Shown here one piece after another: positions 60,023 through 64,000 of a DNA stretch of 64,000 nucleotides (position 1 is its first letter; each line of letters starts with the position of its first letter). The position numbers and the translations under genes are program-made. Under the pieces are notes generated by a model. That model was not told the DNA's origin, searched no databases, and was given only the letters and a program-made list of their open reading frames with translations. Source of the DNA: JBCBKP01 sp038746265 (GTDB lineage Bacteria; Planctomycetota; Phycisphaerae; Phycisphaerales; UBA1924); the NCBI GenBank assembly GCA_038746265.1, contig JBCDKU010000001.1:93907-157906 (forward strand). Direction: 5' to 3'.

Positions 60023-61612
60023 GTGACCGAGCACAGCTCCACCCTGCCCGCGCCGGGCGGCCCGCGTCCGCTCCGGCTGCCACCGACCTACGCCTCGCTC
60101 GTGGGCCTGATCGCCGCGGTCACGCTCGTCCGGCTCGCCTTCATCGCGTGGGGCCCGCTCACGCTCGCCGAGGACGAGGCCCACTACTGGGAATGGTCGC
60201 GATATCTCGACTGGTCGTACTACTCCAAGGGGCCCGGCGTCGCGTGGGCGATCTGGCTCTCCGTCTCGATCCTCGGTGACACCGAGCTCGCCGTCCGCCT
60301 CCCCGCGCTGCTCGCCTCGGCGATCGGCGCGTACGCCTGCGCGCGGCTCGCGATCGACGCCTTCGGCGGCGTCCGCGCGGGCATCGCCGCCGCCGCGGTG
60401 TGGCTCGCCGCGCCCGCGTTCCAGATCGTCAGCGTCTTGATGACCATCGACGGCCCGATGCTCGCCTGCTGGGCCCTCGGCACCTGGGCCGGCTGGCACG
60501 CGATCCGCGGCGGACGCACCGCGTGGCTCGCGCTCGGCGCGACACTCGCGATCGGCTTCCTCTTCAAATACACCGCCGTGCTCCTGCTGCCCGGCATCGC
60601 GATCGCCGCCATGCTTGATCGCACCGCGAAGATCCGCACACCCTGGATGTTGCTCGGCCTCGCCGTCGCCCTGCTCGGCGTCCTGCCCATCGCGATCTGG
60701 AACGCAAGCCACGACTGGGCCACCGTCCGCCACCTGCTCGGCCATCTCGGCGTCGCCGGCGGCGACCAACCAACGACCACGGCAGAGGCCGAGGGCGCGA
60801 GCTACTCGCCGCTCTGGACGCTCGAGATGATCGGCTACCTCTTCGCGATCGGAGGCCCCGCCTTCGCCCTCGGCATCACCGGCGCGCTGCATGCACGCCG
60901 GAACCTGATGGGTCGCTCGATCGGCGCCGTGACCTACTGCATCGCGACCGCCGCCCCGGTGCTGCTGCTCTACTTCGTCGTCTCGTTCTTCACGCGCATC
61001 GAGGCCAACTGGCCCATGGCGGGCCTCGTCGGCTTCGTCCCGATCGCCGGCTGGGCCGCCGTCCGCGCCCTCGCACGCCCCGACATCGGTCTCAAGGTCG
61101 CGTGGCGCGCGACCGTGTTCACCGCCCTGCTCGGCATCGGGGCGTTGCTCGCGATCGCCGGCACAGGGCTCACCAAAAGCGACCTCCCGCTCATCCCGCT
61201 CCAACGCGCGACCGGCCTCGACACCCTCGCCGAATCCACACAAGCCAAACTCGATGAACTCGAGCAGGAAACCGGCCTCGCCGGCTTCGTCATGGCCATC
61301 CACTACGGCCGCGCCAGCCAGCTCAGCTTCGCGCTCGACACTCATCCCACCGTCTTCGGTGTCAGCAGCCACTTCGGCGGCGGCCGCCGCACGCAGTACG
61401 ATCTCTGGCCCCACACCGACCTCACCCGCCCCGAGGCGAACGAGCCGCTGCTGGGCCGGCCCGCCGTGCTCTTCGACGGCGCGCTGGCCGACTGGCGCCG
61501 CGTCTTCGACCGCGTCGTCGAGATCGAATCGCTGCCGGGCGAGTCCAAGCCCCACCGCCAGACCTTCCTCGGATACGGCTTCCGCGGCCTCGCCAACAAT
61601 CCCGAACCGTGA
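60023..61612 (+). CDS. GT39-type membrane glycosyltransferase (ArnT/PMT-like)
   Basis: A 529-residue integral membrane protein with about ten helices. The first loop carries LAEDEAHYWEWSRYLDWSYYSK (part: DEAHYWEW), the acidic catalytic motif of the PMT/ArnT superfamily, which uses polyprenyl-phosphate sugars as donors. The C-terminal periplasmic domain has PVRLYDLWPHTDL-like and FDGALADWRRVFDRV segments. It starts with GTG at 60023, 18 bases after the LptF/G gene. Probable role: decorating lipid A or another envelope glycan (inference). Confidence 0.85.
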   Translation: MTEHSSTLPAPGGPRPLRLPPTYASLVGLIAAVTLVRLAFIAWGPLTLAEDEAHYWEWSRYLDWSYYSKGPGVAWAIWLSVSILGDTELAVRLPALLASAIGAYACARLAIDAFGGVRAGIAAAAVWLAAPAFQIVSVLMTIDGPMLACWALGTWAGWHAIRGGRTAWLALGATLAIGFLFKYTAVLLLPGIAIAAMLDRTAKIRTPWMLLGLAVALLGVLPIAIWNASHDWATVRHLLGHLGVAGGDQPTTTAEAEGASYSPLWTLEMIGYLFAIGGPAFALGITGALHARRNLMGRSIGAVTYCIATAAPVLLLYFVVSFFTRIEANWPMAGLVGFVPIAGWAAVRALARPDIGLKVAWRATVFTALLGIGALLAIAGTGLTKSDLPLIPLQRATGLDTLAESTQAKLDELEQETGLAGFVMAIHYGRASQLSFALDTHPTVFGVSSHFGGGRRTQYDLWPHTDLTRPEANEPLLGRPAVLFDGALADWRRVFDRVVEIESLPGESKPHRQTFLGYGFRGLANNPEP

Positions 61613-62319
61613 ACCGCTCGCGCGCTCAAACCCGATGGCTCCGCCGCGCGAAGTACGCCGCGCTGGTCACCGCGATCCTTGCGCTCACGCTGCTGCTCGA
61701 TCAGACCGTGTGGGAACTGCTTGCGACCGACGACAAGCGGGCTCTCGAACGCCGCGATTGGTACCAGGCGCTGCGCCAGGTCGGCTACCTGCCCGCGTGG
61801 CTCGTGATCGCCGCTGGTTTCATGCTCGCCGACCGCGCCCGACCGCCGACGCCCGAAGGCCTCTGGGTCGCGCCGACGCGACCCGCCCGCCCCTGGCACC
61901 ATCGCGGCGGGCTGATCGCCCTTTCCTCGACGCTCTCGGGCCTCGCCGCCGAGGTCGCGAAAATGGTCCTTTCACGCGAACGCCCCAGCCCCGTGACCGG
62001 GACGATCGACTACCACACGCTGTTCTCGGGCTTTGCGCAGGGTCCGGCGTTCGAGCACGGTTTGGGCGGCCCCAGCAGCCACGCGGCGACGGCATGGGGT
62101 GGAGTCCTGATGGTCGGTTTCCTGATTCCTGCCTCCCGCTGGGCTTTCTTTCCGATTGCCGCGGGTTGTGCATTGACGCGCCTTATGGCGGGAGCACATG
62201 CTTTGAGCGGAGTCGCCGCCGGCACGCTGATCGCCGTGGGCATCGCCGGGTGGCTCTGGAGAACGGGCAGGGGCCCCAGACGCGGACCCGCGGACGGCAT
62301 CACGGGACCCGTGGTCTAA
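61609..62319 (+). CDS. PAP2-family phosphatase-like membrane protein
   Basis: A 236-residue membrane protein with the PAP2 motifs: K118-x6-R125-P126 (KMVLSRERP), PSSH (155-158) and R191-x5-H197. The Asp that follows His by four residues in active enzymes is Gly here (HALSG, Gly201). The GTG start overlaps the preceding stop by four bases (GTGA). With the GT39 and LptF/G genes it makes an envelope-lipid cluster. It may dephosphorylate a lipid carrier, or may have lost activity. Confidence 0.85.
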   Translation: MNRSRAQTRWLRRAKYAALVTAILALTLLLDQTVWELLATDDKRALERRDWYQALRQVGYLPAWLVIAAGFMLADRARPPTPEGLWVAPTRPARPWHHRGGLIALSSTLSGLAAEVAKMVLSRERPSPVTGTIDYHTLFSGFAQGPAFEHGLGGPSSHAATAWGGVLMVGFLIPASRWAFFPIAAGCALTRLMAGAHALSGVAAGTLIAVGIAGWLWRTGRGPRRGPADGITGPVV

Positions 62320-62357
62320 AGAAGCCCGAGAGATCATCGCTCGCGCGAGAGGCATCC

Positions 62358-63353
62358 GTGAACGCCGACGCACGCGACAACCCGCCCACCGCCGCGCCCG
62401 CGAAGCGGTCCACGGTCGGTCCCTACGAGCTCGTGGGCCTCATCGGCGAGGGCGGGTTCGGCGAGGTCTGGCGCGCGACCGCGACTCACACCGGCCCGGT
62501 CGCCGTCAAGCTCTTCAAGCCCATCGCGAGCCCCGACGACGTCGTCGCGCGCTTCCGGCGCGAGGCCGAGGCGATCGCCGCGTGCAAGCACCCCTCGATC
62601 GTTCGCATCCTCGACGCCCAGCTCACCAAGGTCGGCCAGCCCTACGTCGTCCTTGAGCTTGTGCGGGGCCTGCCGATCACCGACCACTGCGACGCGGAAC
62701 GCATGCCGATCCCCGAGCGGCTCCGCGTCTTCGCCGACGTCTGCCGCGCGGTCGATCACGCCCACCGCTCGGGCATCATCCACGGCGACCTCAAACCCTC
62801 GAACGTTCTCGTCTCGAGCACGCAGCCGGGCCACGTCCCGAAGATCATCGACTTCGGGGTCGCGACCGCGACCGGCGCCGACCCCGACGCGCCCCCGCCC
62901 GGCTGGCTCGCGGGCACGCCCGAATACATGTCGCCCGAGCAAGCGGCCGCAAGCGGCGCCGAGGCCGATCCGCAGTGGGACGTCTACAGCCTGGGCTGCC
63001 TGCTCTACGAACTCGTGACCGGCAAGCGTCCCTACCACAACGACGGGCTCGACATGCTCAGCGTCTGGTCGCTCACGCGCTACCTCCGCGAGCTCGACCC
63101 CGCCGATCCGAGCGCGTGGTACCACCCGGGCGAGCCCGACAGCGAATGCCGCGCCGCGCTGCGCGGCCTCGACGCCCGGCACCTCGCGGCCGTCCTCGAA
63201 ACCAAAATCGGCAAGCTCGTCGCCAGGTCCATCGCCAAGGACCCCCACCAGCGCTTCCGCACCGCCGCCGACCTGGCCGATGCCGCGACGCGCACCGCAC
63301 GCAAGATCGAACGCGGCGGCTGGTCGATCGATTCGCTGCTGCAGCTTGTCTAG
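62358..63353 (+). CDS. Soluble Ser/Thr protein kinase
   Basis: A 331-residue Hanks-type kinase without membrane helix or accessory domain. Motifs: GEGGFGEVWRA (P-loop), VAVKLFK (Lys), IIHGDLKPSNVLV (catalytic Asp; HGD in place of HRD), IDFGVA (DFG), GTPEYMSPEQA (activation segment) and DVYSLGCLLYEL. Planctomycetes encode many such kinases. It starts with GTG at 62358, 38 bases after the PAP2 gene. Confidence 0.9.
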   Translation: MNADARDNPPTAAPAKRSTVGPYELVGLIGEGGFGEVWRATATHTGPVAVKLFKPIASPDDVVARFRREAEAIAACKHPSIVRILDAQLTKVGQPYVVLELVRGLPITDHCDAERMPIPERLRVFADVCRAVDHAHRSGIIHGDLKPSNVLVSSTQPGHVPKIIDFGVATATGADPDAPPPGWLAGTPEYMSPEQAAASGAEADPQWDVYSLGCLLYELVTGKRPYHNDGLDMLSVWSLTRYLRELDPADPSAWYHPGEPDSECRAALRGLDARHLAAVLETKIGKLVARSIAKDPHQRFRTAADLADAATRTARKIERGGWSIDSLLQLV

Positions 63354-63370
63354 CCACACGACAGAGCAGG

Positions 63371-63440
63371 GTGGGACGGGCTTCCAGCCCGTCTCTTGAG
63401 TTGCTCAGCGCCGCTCGGACGGGCAAGATGCCCGTCCCAC
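63371..63440. repeat. REP family B pair copy 3
   Basis: GTGGGACGGGCTTCCAGCCC (from 63371) and GCTCGGACGGGCAAGATGCC (to about 63432, then CGTCCCAC), the same orientation as copy 1. It fills the gap between the convergent kinase and CBS-protein genes. Confidence 0.88.
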
Positions 63441-63458
63441 CAGATCGCGAACCGAGCC

Positions 63459-64000
63459 CTACTCCCCCTCGCTCGCCCGCGTCACCCGCACCCGCGTGAC
63501 GCGTGTCGGCTCCGCCTCGAGCACCTCGACCAGCAATCCGTCCTGCCGAAGCTCCTCGCCCGCCTCGGGGATCTTGCCCATCGTCGTCACGACAAAGCCG
63601 CCGACCGTGTCGTAGTCGTCGTGCTCGGGCAGCTCGAGTCCGATCGATTCGAGCGCATCGTTCGCATCATCGATCTCCGCGCGAGCATCGATCTCCGCAG
63701 TGCCCGTCACTTCGTCGATCTGCACGCGGTCGTCGTCGTGCTCCTCACGGTCGTACTCGTCGCGGATCTCGCCGAAGACCTCCTCGACGATGTCCTCGAT
63801 CGTCACGATGCCCGCGGTGCCGCCGTACTCATCGGTCGCAAACGCGATGTGCACCTTCTGCTCGAGTAGTTCCGCCAGCAGCTCGCGGACGGTCTTCGTC
63901 TCGGGCACGAACGTCGCCGGGCGCAGGACCTCCTTGAGCGAGAACGCCTCGCGCTCCGCGCGCTCCGAGACGAGCCACTTCAGCAGGTCCTTCGCGTACA
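63459..64000 (-). CDS. CorC/HlyC-type CBS-domain protein, C-terminal part (runs off right edge)
   Basis: The minus-strand reading frame is open from 64000 to the stop at 63459. Readable residues include YAKDLLKWL and the CBS end LKEVLRPATFVPETKTVREL, then HIAFATDEYGGTAGIVTIED and IVEEVFGEIRDEYDRE. The CorC_HlyC transporter-associated domain follows (AEIDDANDALESIGLELPE, TVGGFVVTTMGKIP). This matches hemolysin-C/CorC membrane proteins, whose N-terminal DUF21/CNNM membrane part and first CBS domain lie outside the window. Role in divalent cation transport is inferred from the family. Confidence 0.85.
   Translation of the reverse strand, partial: YAKDLLKWLVSERAEREAFSLKEVLRPATFVPETKTVRELLAELLEQKVHIAFATDEYGGTAGIVTIEDIVEEVFGEIRDEYDREEHDDDRVQIDEVTGTAEIDARAEIDDANDALESIGLELPEHDDYDTVGGFVVTTMGKIPEAGEELRQDGLLVEVLEAEPTRVTRVRVTRASEGE

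Overview
The window is high-GC bacterial DNA that most resembles a planctomycete of the class Phycisphaerae. The reasons are three secreted proteins ending in a PEP-CTERM-like tail (Pro-Ala-Pro, a short hydrophobic stretch, then an Arg cluster), beta-helix/Hcp-type exported proteins that share a Pro-rich N-terminal motif, a pseudopilin fused to a MauE-like protein, many short intergenic palindromes, and co-existing GltX and GlnS. No 16S rRNA or other phylogenetic anchor is present, so the placement is an inference. Both ends are cut inside genes: a beta-helix-type protein on the left and a CorC/HlyC-type CBS protein on the right.

Layout. 1-3.8 kb: exported beta-helix protein (-), then TM2 protein, an HscA-like Hsp70 and a phosphatase/cytochrome c' fusion (+). 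3.8-11 kb: mostly minus-strand housekeeping genes (threonine dehydrogenase, FmdB-like protein, response regulator, LpxL-type acyltransferase, membrane coiled-coil protein with a BRCT-like end, ROK kinase, IspE). 11-14.2 kb: membrane protein, NIF3-family protein and an AAA ATPase behind an AT-rich promoter/operator. 14.2-17.2 kb: a three-gene minus operon with 4-base overlaps, ending in the MauE-pseudopilin fusion. 17.5-18.6 kb: rplM-rpsI with a terminator. 18.6-25 kb: TlpA-like protein, two tandem class V aminotransferases, Coq4-like protein, HEPN-like membrane protein. 25-32.4 kb: exported proteins (three PEP-CTERM-like, two Hcp-like), a SnoaL-fold protein and an EF-G-like GTPase. 32.4-37.7 kb: gltX, a REP-associated tyrosine transposase (RAYT) flanked by REP hairpins, trypsin-like protease, old yellow enzyme, Lys-rich protein. 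37.8-47.1 kb: ogt, PQQ-propeller protein, ankyrin protein, glnS-porin pair, PfkB kinase, methyltransferase, glutamine amidotransferase, DNA glycosylase. 47.3-54.8 kb: PgpH-type HD phosphohydrolase, zinc-ribbon membrane proteins, ilvE, pheT. 55-58.3 kb: lipoprotein, AbrB/Doc toxin-antitoxin pair, alpha/beta hydrolase, more zinc-ribbon membrane proteins. 58.3-64 kb: envelope cluster (LptF/G permease, GT39 transferase, PAP2-type protein), Ser/Thr kinase, CBS protein.

The most interesting items are: (1) a RAYT gene between REP hairpins, with more copies of the same hairpin across the window, two of which show a compensatory stem change; (2) two signal-peptide-bearing Hcp-fold proteins without any other type VI gene; (3) a MauE-like/pseudopilin fusion whose topology would let prepilin peptidase release the pilin part; (4) a membrane-anchored tyrosine-phosphatase/cytochrome c' fusion; (5) a membrane coiled-coil protein with a BRCT-like end; (6) three nearby minus-strand genes (TDH, FmdB-like, ROK) that have each lost the structural zinc cysteines of their family. 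Apart from the partial ends no gene looks clearly broken, no gene-free stretch exceeds 300 bases, and no tRNA, rRNA or CRISPR array was seen.
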